Assembly (NCBI GenBank): GCA_964400405.1
Contig: CAYNUO010000061.1
Location: 1-18,115, forward strand
From: CANKJK01 sp964400405
Lineage (GTDB): Bacteria > Acidobacteriota > Vicinamibacteria > Vicinamibacterales > UBA2999
Direction: 5' to 3'
DNA: 18,115 nt
Below are positions 1 to 8,612 of this stretch, one piece after another (position 1 is the first letter of the stretch; the number at the start of each line of letters is the position of its first letter). The notes below the pieces were generated by a model, which saw nothing but the letters and a program-made list of their open reading frames with translations, was not told the origin of the DNA and ran no database searches. Made by a program: the position numbers and the translations under genes.

Positions 1-2167
1 ACTTCTCGACGGCCTGGTCGGTCGCCGTGTTCATGAACATCGCGAGGATCATCGGGGCGGGGCCGTTGATCGTCATCGAGACGGACGTACTCGGGTTGAG
101 CAGGTCGAAGCCCGAGTAGAGCTTCTTCATGTCGTCGAGCGTGGCGATCGAAACGCCCGAGTTGCCAATCTTGCCGTAGATGTCCGGGCGGGCGTGCGGG
201 TCCTCGCCGTAGAGCGTGACGGAGTCGAACGCGGTCGACAGACGGGCGGCCTTCTGCCCGGCCGAGAGGTAGTGGAACCGGCGGTTCGTGCGCTCCGGCG
301 TACCCTCGCCGGCGAACATGCGCGTCGGGTCCTCGCCGGCGCGGCGGTACGGATAGACGCCACCCGTGTACGGATACGAACCCGGGAGGTTCTCCCGCAT
401 CAGGAACTGCAGCAGTTCGCCCCAGCTCTTCGCCGTCGGGGCGGCGATCTTCGGAATCTGCTGGTGCGACAGCGACTCGACGTAGTTGTTGCCGACGACG
501 GCCTTGCCGCGGACGTCGTACGAGAAATGCTCGTCGGTGATGCCCTTCAGACGATCCGGCCAGGACCGCAGCAGTTCCACGGCGTCGGTCGTGAGCGCCT
601 TGACGGCGTCCTGGTAGCGCTGACGGAGGCGCAGCAGCGAGCCGTCGCCGCCGCCGGTCAGGTCGGCCTGCTCGTACAGCGCCAGCGCCTTGGGCAGCTT
701 CGGATCCTCAATCTCCTGCAGAGACTGCCAGAAGCCCTGCGCCCGCGTTGCCGCCTCGACCTGCCGGTCGACGTCGCTGTTGATGCCGCGACCCTGTTCG
801 GCGATCTCGGCGAGATAGCGGAGCCGTGCGCCGGGAATCAGCACGGTCGCCCGCGGTTCCTTGAGCGAGGTGTCGATCTGAGGTGTCCAGGCGGATTCGG
901 GCAGGCTCAGCTTCGCCCGGAGCAGCCGGCAGAGGTTGCTGAACATCCACGTGACGCCGGGGTCGTTGAACTGGCTGGCGATGGTCGGATAGACCGGGAT
1001 GTCCTCGTCCTTCGTCTGGAACGCCGTCCGGTTCCGCTTCCACTGCTTGCGAACGTCACGCAGGGCGTCTTCGGCGCCGCGCTTGTCGAATTTGTTCAGG
1101 ACGACGAGCTCCGCGTAGTCCAGCATGTCGATCTTTTCGAGCTGCGACGGGGCGCCGTAGTCGCTCGTCATCACGTAGACGGGGAAGTCCACGAGGTCGA
1201 CGATCTCGGAATCGCTCTGGCCGATCCCGGCCGTCTCGACGATCACCAAGTCGTACTTCAGCGACCGCAGGAACCCGATGCAGTCCTTCAGCACAACGCT
1301 CGTGGCGGCGTGCTGCCGGCGCGTGGCCATCGACCGCATGAACACGCGGTGGGAGCGGAGGGCGTTCATCCGGATGCGATCGCCGAGCAGGGCGCCGCCG
1401 GAGCGCCGACGCGTCGGGTCGACCGCGAGCACCGCAATCCGCATCTCGGGGAAGGCGTGCAGGAACCGGAGAACCAGCTCGTCCTCGACGCTCGACTTGC
1501 CGGCGCCGCCCGTGCCCGTCACCCCGACGACCGGCGTGCCCGCGCCGAGCGTCTTCCACTGCTCGCGCAGCGCCGCCATCTCGGCCGCGCCGTAGTGCCC
1601 CTCTTCGATCGCGGACAGCACGTGCGCCACGGCGATCTCGTCTTCGACGTTGACGGCCGTCTTCGGGGCCTTGACGCCCTCGGCGAGCTTGCGTGCCGCG
1701 ACGGCCTTGCGGGTGCGCGCGACGACGTCCTCGATCATGGCCACGAGCCCGAGCTTCATGCCGTCGTTCGGGTGGTAGATCCGTTCCACGCCGTACGCCT
1801 CGAGCTCGGCGATCTCCTCGGGGGTGATCGTCCCGCCGCCACCCGCGAAGACGCGGATGTGCGCGGCGTTGCGTTCCTTGAGCATGTCGACCATGTACTT
1901 CAGGTACTCGACGTGCCCACCCTGATAGGAGGACAGCGCGATGGCGTCGGCGTCTTCCTGCAGCGCCGCGCGCACCACGTCCTCGACGGACCGGTTGTGG
2001 CCGAGGTGCACGACCTCGGTGCCCTGGGCCTGGATGAGGCGCCGCATCACGTTGATGGCGGCGTCGTGCCCGTCGAACAGGCTCGCGGCCGTGACGAAGC
2101 GGAGCGGGGTGGCGTCGGTCGAACTCGTCTGGGTGTCGACCGGGGCAGACGTCGTACTGATGCTCAT
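1..2167 (-). CDS. icmF: Fused isobutyryl-CoA mutase/GTPase IcmF (partial, C-terminus missing)
   Basis: Adenosylcobalamin-dependent acyl-CoA mutase fused to its own G-protein chaperone. The family interconverts isobutyryl-CoA and n-butyryl-CoA in the cytoplasm. The frame is open to the window edge (722 codons seen; family members are near 1,090 aa), so most of the mutase barrel lies outside. Domains run in IcmF order. The N-terminal B12-binding domain has SLFDGHDAAI with the cobalt-ligand His34. A MeaB-like G domain follows, with Walker A GVTGTGGAGKS (215-225), an ETAGIGQSD switch and NKFD (358-361) for guanine. The mutase domain then begins, with YTGGVYP (600-606) and RMFAGEG (616-622). Phe618 sits where isobutyryl-CoA mutases have Phe and methylmalonyl-CoA mutases have Tyr, which favours the ICM type. 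ATG 2167 is chosen because the B12 domain starts just after it. No Shine-Dalgarno is visible. It is divergent from a TetR gene. Confidence 0.95.
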   Translation of the reverse strand, partial: MSISTTSAPVDTQTSSTDATPLRFVTAASLFDGHDAAINVMRRLIQAQGTEVVHLGHNRSVEDVVRAALQEDADAIALSSYQGGHVEYLKYMVDMLKERNAAHIRVFAGGGGTITPEEIAELEAYGVERIYHPNDGMKLGLVAMIEDVVARTRKAVAARKLAEGVKAPKTAVNVEDEIAVAHVLSAIEEGHYGAAEMAALREQWKTLGAGTPVVGVTGTGGAGKSSVEDELVLRFLHAFPEMRIAVLAVDPTRRRSGGALLGDRIRMNALRSHRVFMRSMATRRQHAATSVVLKDCIGFLRSLKYDLVIVETAGIGQSDSEIVDLVDFPVYVMTSDYGAPSQLEKIDMLDYAELVVLNKFDKRGAEDALRDVRKQWKRNRTAFQTKDEDIPVYPTIASQFNDPGVTWMFSNLCRLLRAKLSLPESAWTPQIDTSLKEPRATVLIPGARLRYLAEIAEQGRGINSDVDRQVEAATRAQGFWQSLQEIEDPKLPKALALYEQADLTGGGDGSLLRLRQRYQDAVKALTTDAVELLRSWPDRLKGITDEHFSYDVRGKAVVGNNYVESLSHQQIPKIAAPTAKSWGELLQFLMRENLPGSYPYTGGVYPYRRAGEDPTRMFAGEGTPERTNRRFHYLSAGQKAARLSTAFDSVTLYGEDPHARPDIYGKIGNSGVSIATLDDMKKLYSGFDLLNPSTSVSMTINGPAPMILAMFMNTATDQAVEK

Positions 2168-2175
2168 AGCCGTCC

Positions 2176-2181
2176 ATTCTA
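2176..2181 (-). promoter_or_regulatory. Candidate -10 element of icmF (possibly leaderless)
   Basis: On the minus strand TAGAAT (5/6 match to TATAAT) lies exactly 8 nt before the icmF ATG, with no Shine-Dalgarno between. That spacing would start the transcript at or beside the start codon. I see no -35 hexamer at 16-18 nt. The call is an inference from one hexamer and its spacing. Confidence 0.35.
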
Positions 2182-2189
2182 CCGTCGCT

Positions 2190-2202
2190 GGACCCGGTGT
2201 CC
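2190..2202. promoter_or_regulatory. Imperfect palindrome between icmF and tetR, candidate operator
   Basis: GGACCCGGTGTCC is a 13-bp palindrome with one mismatched pair. Its centre, 2196, is the exact midpoint between the two divergent start codons (2167 and 2225). TetR-family proteins commonly bind such dyads in the spacer next to their own gene. The arms are short, so chance occurrence is possible. Confidence 0.3.
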
Positions 2203-2224
2203 GCTCCTGCGAAACAATCTGGGG

Positions 2225-2959
2225 GTGTCATCCTCCAATCCAGAGTCGAGCGTCCGGCGGGTCATTGAGCGGCGGATTCACGCCCAGCGTCCCCGGAAGG
2301 ACGCTCCCCCGCCGGACGACCGCAACGCGCGCACACGGGAAGCGATTCTGACTGCCGCCCTGGCGCTCTACGCCGCCGAAGGGTATGGCGCCGTCACGAT
2401 GCGGGGCATCGCCCAGCGGCTCGGGTTCAGCGCGCCGGCGATTTACAACTACTTTCTGAGCAAGGAGGAAATCTTTGCAACATTGCAGGAGATCGGCCTG
2501 GACGTCATGGCCGAGGCTGTCCTGACGCCGGAGTCAGACGACCCGCTGGCCGACTATCGCGCCATCTTCACGAACTACTACGCGTACTCGAAGAGCCACC
2601 CCGAGTATTTCGCGCTGCTCTACGTCGACCCGTCGGCGCCGCATCTGACCTACGAGACACCCGCGCTGAAGCGCATGGGCGAAGAGACGAACAGGCGGTT
2701 CGCCCGGTGCATCGAGACGGGCGTCTTTGCCGATGACACACCGGTCCACGTCCCTGGGCTCTTCTGGGCGCTCGTGCACGGCATCGCCGTCCTCCGCCGC
2801 GTGAATGCGATGCCGCCAGAGACGGACTTCGATCCCCAGGTGACCGTGGGGCTGGATCTGTTCATCGCCGGCCTGAAGGCAGGCTTCGTGCCGCCGCACG
2901 CCTACGCGCCTGTCGGCGGCGACAAGCCGGGGCTGTATCCGGGCTCGAAGCGGCCCTAG
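2225..2959 (+). CDS. TetR/AcrR-family transcriptional regulator with WHG-type C-terminal domain
   Basis: 244-aa DNA-binding regulator, probably a repressor released by a small ligand. The N-terminal HTH spans roughly residues 40-85 and contains MRGIAQRLGF (from Met59) and the recognition-helix signature APAIYNYFLSKEE. The C-terminal ligand/dimer domain carries FWALVHGIAVL with Trp181-His185-Gly186, the hallmark of the WHG subfamily. The first in-frame Met is inside the HTH, so the start is taken as GTG 2225, giving a basic 40-residue leader. No clear ribosome binding site precedes it. It faces icmF with 57 bp between, so icmF and itself are the likely targets (inference). The frame stays open far upstream, antisense to icmF; that extension is a high-GC artefact. 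It ends convergent to the DUF1552 gene. Confidence 0.88.
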   Translation: MSSSNPESSVRRVIERRIHAQRPRKDAPPPDDRNARTREAILTAALALYAAEGYGAVTMRGIAQRLGFSAPAIYNYFLSKEEIFATLQEIGLDVMAEAVLTPESDDPLADYRAIFTNYYAYSKSHPEYFALLYVDPSAPHLTYETPALKRMGEETNRRFARCIETGVFADDTPVHVPGLFWALVHGIAVLRRVNAMPPETDFDPQVTVGLDLFIAGLKAGFVPPHAYAPVGGDKPGLYPGSKRP

Positions 2960-2977
2960 CGCCGTCGTACGCACGAA

Positions 2978-3004
2978 GGGCCGGTCCGCCAGGCGAACCG
3001 GCCC
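2978..3004. terminator. Hairpin between convergent tetR and DUF1552 genes, candidate bidirectional terminator
   Basis: GGGCCGGT and ACCGGCCC form an 8-bp, GC-rich stem around an 11-nt loop. The hairpin sits in the 69-bp gap between the stop codons of two converging genes. It lacks a strong T-run on either side, so it is a plausible but not classical intrinsic terminator. Confidence 0.5.
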
Positions 3005-3028
3005 CCGGTCGTTTCCGCGCGCGTCGCG

Positions 3029-4375
3029 CTAAATCCCGCTCATCAGGTCGAGGTCGCCCTGGCTGTCGCCGAACTTCTCGGCATCAATCCCCATCTTGCC
3101 GAGCAGCGTCATCTGGAGGTTCGCAAGCGGCGTCCCCTCCTTCGCCAGCACATGGCGGTTGCCGGCGATGCCCATCTGCTTCCCATGCACCACGGTGATC
3201 GGCAGGTTCTTGTGCAGATGCAAATTCGAGTCGCTCATCCCCGACCCGTAGAAGAGGAGCGAGTGGTCGAGCATCGTGCCGTCGCCTTCCTGCGTCTTCG
3301 CCAGCGTGTCCACGAAGTAGGCCAGCATCCGCATCTGGAACGCGTTCAGCTTCGCCTGCCGCACCAGCTTCTCCGGGTTGTTCTGGTGGTGGGAGAGCGG
3401 ATGATGTGAATCGGGCACGCCGATCTCCGGATACGAGCGGACGCTGGCTTCCCGGACCATCAGGAACGTGAAGACGCGCGTCAGGTCCGTCTGGAAGGCC
3501 AGTGCCTGCAGGTCGAACATCAGCTTGACGTGTTCCTCGAACGTGCCGGGGATGCCGACGGGCCGCTCGACGACCGGCAGTTCACGCGCGACCTGCTCCT
3601 CGGCCTTCTGCACGCGACGCTCGACGTCGCGCACGGCGTCCAGATACTCGGCGAGCTTGGTCTGATCGCGGGCGCCGAGCGTGGTCTTGACCGTGGCCAC
3701 CTTCGCCGTCACCGAGTCGAGCACGCTCCGGTCCGTCCGGATCTCCGCGAGCCGCACCTTCGGTTCCGTGCTGTCGCTCGCGCCGAAGAGCCGCTCGAAG
3801 ACGTTGCGCGGATTGTTCTCCATCGGCAGCGGCGTGGTCGGCGTGCGCCAGGCGATCGTGTTGTTGTAGGCGCAGCTGTAGCCGAGCGAGCAGGTCCCGA
3901 GCAGGTCCGTTGATTCGATCGCGAGCTCCAGTGACGCGAGCTGCGTGTCCTTCTCCCACTTGCGCGCGACGACCTGATCCAGCGACGTTCCCGCGTGGAT
4001 GTTGACGCCTTCGGTCCGGAACGCACGGGAGCCCGTCAGCCACGACGTCTGCATCCGCGGATGCTGTCCGCCGTCGATGCCGTCACCCTGCTTGCTGTCG
4101 CAGCCGCTGACGACCAGCAGGCGGTCCTTGTGGCGTTCCATCGGCTGGAGGATCGCGTTCAGTTCCAGTGCGCCGTTCGGGTTCGGCTGCGTCCAGATCG
4201 GCATGTTGAACCCCATGCCGACGTACACCGCGCCGAAGCGCTTGATGGGAGCGGCCGCGGACAGGCGGAGAGGCGAGAAGGCCGGCACCATCGCATCCAG
4301 CAGCGGAAGCGCGAGGGTGGCACCGGCGCCACGCAGGATCGTGCGGCGGGGAAGGTGGCGCTTCGTGACGATCAT
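3029..4375 (-). CDS. DUF1552 domain-containing protein, Tat-exported
   Basis: 448 aa, the usual size for DUF1552 proteins, which occur in Acidobacteria, Planctomycetes and Verrucomicrobia almost always beside a DUF1592 gene. The biochemical role is not established. The N-terminus has a twin-arginine signal, Arg10-Arg11 in RRTILRG, followed by a hydrophobic stretch to about residue 30, so export in folded form is expected. Family-like segments include VVSGCDSKQGDG, the GGQHPRMQTSWLTG region, SHHPLSHHQNN and LLFYGSGMSDSNLHLHKNLP near the C-terminus, rich in His, Asp and Ser that could bind metal. Its ATG overlaps the upstream DUF1592 stop by 4 bp (ATGA), with AGGAG 9 nt before the start, so translation is coupled and the two products probably work together. 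DUF1501/sulfatase-like proteins are the nearest analogues I know. Confidence 0.92.
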   Translation of the reverse strand: MIVTKRHLPRRTILRGAGATLALPLLDAMVPAFSPLRLSAAAPIKRFGAVYVGMGFNMPIWTQPNPNGALELNAILQPMERHKDRLLVVSGCDSKQGDGIDGGQHPRMQTSWLTGSRAFRTEGVNIHAGTSLDQVVARKWEKDTQLASLELAIESTDLLGTCSLGYSCAYNNTIAWRTPTTPLPMENNPRNVFERLFGASDSTEPKVRLAEIRTDRSVLDSVTAKVATVKTTLGARDQTKLAEYLDAVRDVERRVQKAEEQVARELPVVERPVGIPGTFEEHVKLMFDLQALAFQTDLTRVFTFLMVREASVRSYPEIGVPDSHHPLSHHQNNPEKLVRQAKLNAFQMRMLAYFVDTLAKTQEGDGTMLDHSLLFYGSGMSDSNLHLHKNLPITVVHGKQMGIAGNRHVLAKEGTPLANLQMTLLGKMGIDAEKFGDSQGDLDLMSGI

Positions 4376-6798
4376 GACTCGGCTCTCCTCATCTGGAACG
4401 GCATGCTGCGCGTGATGTTCAGAATCAGCGTGGACCAGCGGTTCCCTGCGGCCGCCGTGTCGCGGATCAACTGACGCACGACCGGCATGTCGGCGGGTTC
4501 CAACCCGCGGCCCAGCGCGTAGGTCAGCAGTTTCGCGGTCATCGTGCTGATGAAGATCTCCTGCTTCGCGACGAGTACGTCGCGGAAGCCGGCCGGCCCG
4601 TCGAACTTGGTGCCGTCAGGCAGGCCGCCGCTCGGATCGATGGTGGCCTTGCCGTCCTCGGTCCGCCACTTGCCGATGCCGTTGAAGTTCTCGAACGCGA
4701 AGCCCATCGGGTCGAGCTGCGCATGGCAGTTCGCGCAGACAGGGTTCTTCCGGTGCATCTCCATCCGCTGCCGCAGGGAGCCTTCCACCTTCGTGTTCTC
4801 CAGCGGGGGCACGTTGGCCGGCGGCACCGGCGGCGGCGTGCCGAGAATGTTCTCGAGGATGAACTTGCCGCGGAGCACGACGGACGTCCGGTCGGCGTAC
4901 GACGTCACGGTCAGCACGCTGCCGTGGTTCAGGATCCCGGCGCGGTTTGCCGACGCAGGGAGCGAGACCCTCCGGAAGTGATTGCCATAGACGTACGGCA
5001 CGCCGTAGTGCCGGGCGAGGCGCTCGTTCAGGAACGTGTAGTCGGCCCGGATGAGGTCGGTTACGGGGCGGTCTTCCTTGAGCTGGCTCTCGAGGAAAAG
5101 CTGAGTTTCCTGCCGGAAGGCCTCGCGGAGGTTCTCATCGAAATCGGGGAAGGCCTTGGCATCGGGACGGACCGTCGCCATGTTCCGCACCATCAGCCAC
5201 TGGCCGAAGAAGTTGCTCACCAGCGCCGACGCCTTCGGGTCCGCGAGCATCCGGCGGACCTGGGCGTCGAGCACGGCGGGCTGATGCAGGCGGCCGCTGG
5301 CGGCAAGCGTCAGCAGCGTGTCGTCCGGCACGCTGCTCCACAGGAAGAACGAGAGCCGTGAGGCGAGCTCGAGGTCGGCCACGCGGAAGTTCGTGCCTGG
5401 CTTGAGGCCGACCGGGTCCTTCTCGACGCGGAACAGGAAGTCCGGGTCCGTCAGGACGCGGACGAGACCCTTCTCGATGCCGTCGTCGAACGTTCCATCG
5501 GCGCGGCCGCTCCGGTAGAACTCCATGAGCGTCTGCGTGTCGACCACCGTGAGGGGCCGGCGGTACGCCCGGCGGGCGACGGCGCGGAGAATCGTCCGGG
5601 CGCAGGCATCCTCCTCCTTCGACGCAGCGGGTGTGCAACGGAAGATCTGCTTGCGGCTGACGCTGTCGAGGGGCGTTCGGCCGTTGAAGGGGCCGGTCAC
5701 CTCCACGCGGTCCACGCCCATGTTCACGCGGCCGTACGCGAGCTCGGTCTTGCGGCCCGAGGCATATCCGTCGCTCGCCGGCGGCAGGCGCGACATGCCG
5801 ACGCCCTCGACGTACCACTGATCCCGGTTGAATGCGACGCCGAGCGTGCGCATGCCGGCCCTGGCCTGGAACTTCGCGACCAGTCCCGAGTCGGCGATGT
5901 CCTCCGTCTCGGTGTAGGACCCGCCACCGTACGTGCGGCCGCCGAGCGTGAACACCTTGAGCCGCTGTCCGTCGAGCCGCAGGTCGATGTCGTTCTGCAC
6001 GTCGAGGCCGCGGATCTCGTTGCCGATGTTCAGCGAGTTGCGCTGCACGCGGAGGCGGACCTCGTACTCGCCGTCGACGGGGAAGTAGTGCTTGATCGCG
6101 ATACCGCCGCGCGAGCCGAACGGCAGGTCTTCGCTCATGCGCTCGTCCTGGACCAGCGTCATGTACGGGATGTCGTAGACGCTCGTCATCGCGCGCGTGG
6201 TCGCGTCACCGATGGCCATGCGGGCGACCTTCTTCGCCGCGAGCAGATATCGCTCCAGGAGTCCGGGCGAGACCGTCAGTACGTCCGCGACGTTGTCGAA
6301 GCCATAGCCGGAGTTGTCGGCCGGCAGGAGCGCCTTCCCGTCGATGTCGAGGGCGAGGATGTCGCGGATCGCGTTCGTGTACTCGGCGCGATTCAAACGA
6401 TGAATGGCCGGCCGGCCGGCGTTGGGGGCCGCCTTGGCCATCCGGTCCATGGAACTCTCGAGCGCGTGGATGAGGCCGTCGTAGGTCGCGCGGTCCGGGC
6501 GCGGCGCGCTGGGCGGCGGCATCATCCCCGCGTTCAGCTTGCCGATCACCTTCTCCCATGTCTCGGCGTTCGCCGGATTGTCGACATCCAGCTTCTCGAG
6601 CACGAGGTCGCCGGCCTTCATGCGGCTGCTGTGGCAGCCGACGCAGTACCTGTCGACGACCGCGCGCGGCTCGACGGTCGGGGCTGTCTGAGCCGCGCGG
6701 GGAGTGGCTGGCCGTGGTGTGGCCGCGCTGACCGTGACGCCAGCCGCCAGTGCGATGCCGGCGCCGGCGATCCCGAGCGCAGAGAGATGCTTTGACAT
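4372..6798 (-). CDS. Exported DUF1592-family protein with two haem c motifs (DUF1587/1595/1592/1588/1585 architecture)
   Basis: 808-aa exported protein, typical of the large planctomycete/acidobacterial cytochrome-like family. A Sec signal peptide covers about residues 1-26. A short cytochrome c domain follows with CVGCH (52-56) and a likely axial Met in AGMMPPPSAP (91-100). DUF1587/PSD3 is about 133-197 (HRLNRAEYTNAIRDIL). A beta-rich middle part (about 200-390) carries VDRVEVTGPFNG. DUF1595/PSD5 starts near Cys399, DUF1592/PSD4 spans about 470-605, DUF1588/PSCyt3 holds the second haem motif CANCH (688-692), and DUF1585/PSD2 closes the protein. Covalent haem suggests an electron-transfer or oxidative role outside the cytoplasm; the substrate is unknown. 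It is the first gene of a two-gene operon with DUF1552. GGGGG lies about 5 nt before the ATG, and a good promoter lies upstream. Confidence 0.93.
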   Translation of the reverse strand: MSKHLSALGIAGAGIALAAGVTVSAATPRPATPRAAQTAPTVEPRAVVDRYCVGCHSSRMKAGDLVLEKLDVDNPANAETWEKVIGKLNAGMMPPPSAPRPDRATYDGLIHALESSMDRMAKAAPNAGRPAIHRLNRAEYTNAIRDILALDIDGKALLPADNSGYGFDNVADVLTVSPGLLERYLLAAKKVARMAIGDATTRAMTSVYDIPYMTLVQDERMSEDLPFGSRGGIAIKHYFPVDGEYEVRLRVQRNSLNIGNEIRGLDVQNDIDLRLDGQRLKVFTLGGRTYGGGSYTETEDIADSGLVAKFQARAGMRTLGVAFNRDQWYVEGVGMSRLPPASDGYASGRKTELAYGRVNMGVDRVEVTGPFNGRTPLDSVSRKQIFRCTPAASKEEDACARTILRAVARRAYRRPLTVVDTQTLMEFYRSGRADGTFDDGIEKGLVRVLTDPDFLFRVEKDPVGLKPGTNFRVADLELASRLSFFLWSSVPDDTLLTLAASGRLHQPAVLDAQVRRMLADPKASALVSNFFGQWLMVRNMATVRPDAKAFPDFDENLREAFRQETQLFLESQLKEDRPVTDLIRADYTFLNERLARHYGVPYVYGNHFRRVSLPASANRAGILNHGSVLTVTSYADRTSVVLRGKFILENILGTPPPVPPANVPPLENTKVEGSLRQRMEMHRKNPVCANCHAQLDPMGFAFENFNGIGKWRTEDGKATIDPSGGLPDGTKFDGPAGFRDVLVAKQEIFISTMTAKLLTYALGRGLEPADMPVVRQLIRDTAAAGNRWSTLILNITRSMPFQMRRAES

Positions 6799-6832
6799 GG
6801 AACCCCCAGGTCCTTATCTTTGTTAATCCGTA

Positions 6833-6861
6833 ACTGTAGGAGCGATCGCTCGAGGCGTCAA
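6833..6861 (-). promoter_or_regulatory. Sigma70-like promoter of the DUF1592-DUF1552 operon, with a palindrome in the spacer
   Basis: On the minus strand a -35 TTGACG (6861-6856) and a -10 TACAGT (6838-6833) are separated by exactly 17 nt. The predicted transcript start near 6826 leaves a leader of about 28 nt before ATG 6798. The spacer contains the perfect 10-bp palindrome AGCGATCGCT (6841-6850), where a bound protein would block RNA polymerase. The region also serves as upstream sequence of the divergent ankyrin gene. Confidence 0.55.
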
Positions 6862-6906
6862 CGCGATTCTCGGCGTTGAGGAACGGGCGGAGCCGAGGGA
6901 CCGACG

Positions 6907-8609
6907 ATGCAGGCACACAGGCGCGTTCTGGCCGGATTCTGGCTGGTTGTCCTATCGGCCGGTGCGGTGATGGTGTCGGCCGCGGGGCCCGATCGCCGCG
7001 TGGTTGAGGCTGCCCGGCAGCGTGACGGCCGTGCCCTGGCGGCGCTCATTCGCCAGCGNNNNNNNNNNNNNNNNNNNNNNNNNNNNNNNNNNNNNNNNNN
7101 NNNNNNNNNNNNNNNNNNNNNNNNNNNNNNNNNNNNNNNNNNNNNNNNNNNNNNNNNNTTGAGGCTGCCCGGCAGCGTGACGGCCGTGCCCTGGCGGCGC
7201 TCATTCGCCAGCGGGCGGACGTCACCGTGCCGCAGGCCGACGGCGCCACGGCGCTTCACTGGGCCGTGCAGTGGGACGACCTCGCGATGGCCGGACAACT
7301 GCTGAAGGCCGGCGCCCGTGTCGACGCCGTCAACGACTACGGTGTGATGCCGCTGTCCCTGGCGGCCACCAACGGCAGCGCGCCGATGATCGCGGCGCTG
7401 CTGGCCGCGGGCGCCAACCCGAACGCCGCGCTGCCGACGGGCGAGTCGGTGCTGATGACGGCGTCGCGGACGGGCCGCGTGGATGCGGTGAAGACGCTGC
7501 TCGCCCGTGGCGCTGACGTGAATGCGAAGCAGAAGTCGAAGGGGCAGACCGCGCTGATGTGGGCGGTGTCCGAACGGCATGCGCCGGTGGTTGGAGTGCT
7601 CATCGAAGCCGGTGCCGACGTGCACGCGCGGACGGAGGCCGGGTTCTCGCCGCTGCTCTTCGCGGCGCGCGAAGGTGACCAGGCGATCGCCGCGCTCCTC
7701 CTCGAGAAGGGAGCGGACGTCAACCAGTCGGCGCCAGACGGCAGCACGCCGCTGCTGGTTGCCACGGTGAGGGGGCACGTGCCGTTCGCGCTCTGGCTGC
7801 TGGACCGGGGAGCCAGGGCTGACGGTGAGCCGGCGGCAGCCGGCTTCACTCCGCTGCACTGGGCGTCCACACGGTCCGAAGGCGTGATCACGAATGACTA
7901 CCCCGAGGCGCCAGGCGAGTGGGCCGCGCTGGCCGGCATTCCCGACCGGACGCAGAAGCTCGCGCTGATCAACGCGCTGCTCGCGAAGGGGGCCGACGTC
8001 AATGCGCAGGTCAGCAAGGACCTGCCGCGGTACGGCTTCTCGCTGTTCAAGCGAAACTATCTGCCGGGCGGCACGCCGTTCTACCTGGCGACGCTGGTCG
8101 GCGACGTCGAGGTCATGAAGCTGCTGCTGGCGAAGGGAGCCGACCGGCGCATCACCGCCAAGGACGGGACGACGCCGCTCATGGTGGCGTCGGGCATCGC
8201 GCACGCGGACAACGAGAGCCGCGTGTCGGAGGCCGAGCACCTCGCGGCCGCGAAGCTGGCGCTCGAACTCGGCGATCCGATCGACGCGACGAACCGTGCC
8301 GGATTCACGGCCATGCACGCAGCGGCCTTTGCGGGCTTCGACAGCGTCGTGCAGTTCCTCGCCGACAACGGCGCGAAGTTGAGTGAGGTCGCGAAGAACG
8401 GGCAGTCACCGCTCGGCATCGCCGAGGGTAACAACCTGAGTGGCTTCTTCTTCGAACGCGTCAGCACGGCGGCGCTGCTTCGGAAGCTGGGCGCGAAATC
8501 CGAGGGTGCCGTCACCCTGGAGGGATTCATCAAGAAGCAGGTCGGTGGCCGCAACCAGAGCGGCAGTCAACGGGAGTTCCAGGCGGGAACGCCCGACAAG
8601 AAGGACTAG
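6907..8609 (+). CDS. Exported ankyrin-repeat protein (split by an assembly gap)
   Basis: Secreted or periplasmic protein of about ten ankyrin repeats, a protein-protein interaction scaffold. A Sec signal peptide covers about residues 1-26 and the repeats begin immediately. Examples are GATALHWAVQWDD, GQTALMWAVSERHAP, GSTPLLVATVRGH, GTTPLMVASG and GFTAMHAAAFAGFDSV, mostly followed by LLxxGADVNA-type ends. Repeat 7 is followed by a non-repeat insertion of about 30 residues. The 100-N run sits near the N-terminus. As written the two halves are in different frames. Removing one 55-bp duplicate plus the Ns (155 bases) joins LIRQ to RADVTVPQADG in frame and gives 515 aa. GAGGGA lies 6 nt before ATG 6907. 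It is divergent from the DUF1592-DUF1552 operon, so a shared exported function is possible. It ends 3 bp from the converging ACT gene. Confidence 0.9.
7004..7213. other. Assembly gap flanked by an identical 55-bp sequence
   Basis: Bases 7004-7058 and 7159-7213 are identical over 55 bp and flank exactly 100 N (7059-7158). Collapsing them restores one open ankyrin frame. The pattern fits two contigs that overlap by one k-mer and were joined with a fixed-size placeholder; it is not a biological direct repeat. Confidence 0.9.
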
Positions 8610-8612
8610 CGA

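Noticed and set aside
194..2959. Plus-strand open frame of about 920 codons covering icmF and continuing into tetR
   Set aside because: The first two thirds are antisense to icmF, whose minus-strand translation has all B12, GTPase and mutase motifs. Only the part from GTG 2225 is a real gene; the rest reflects high GC at third codon positions.
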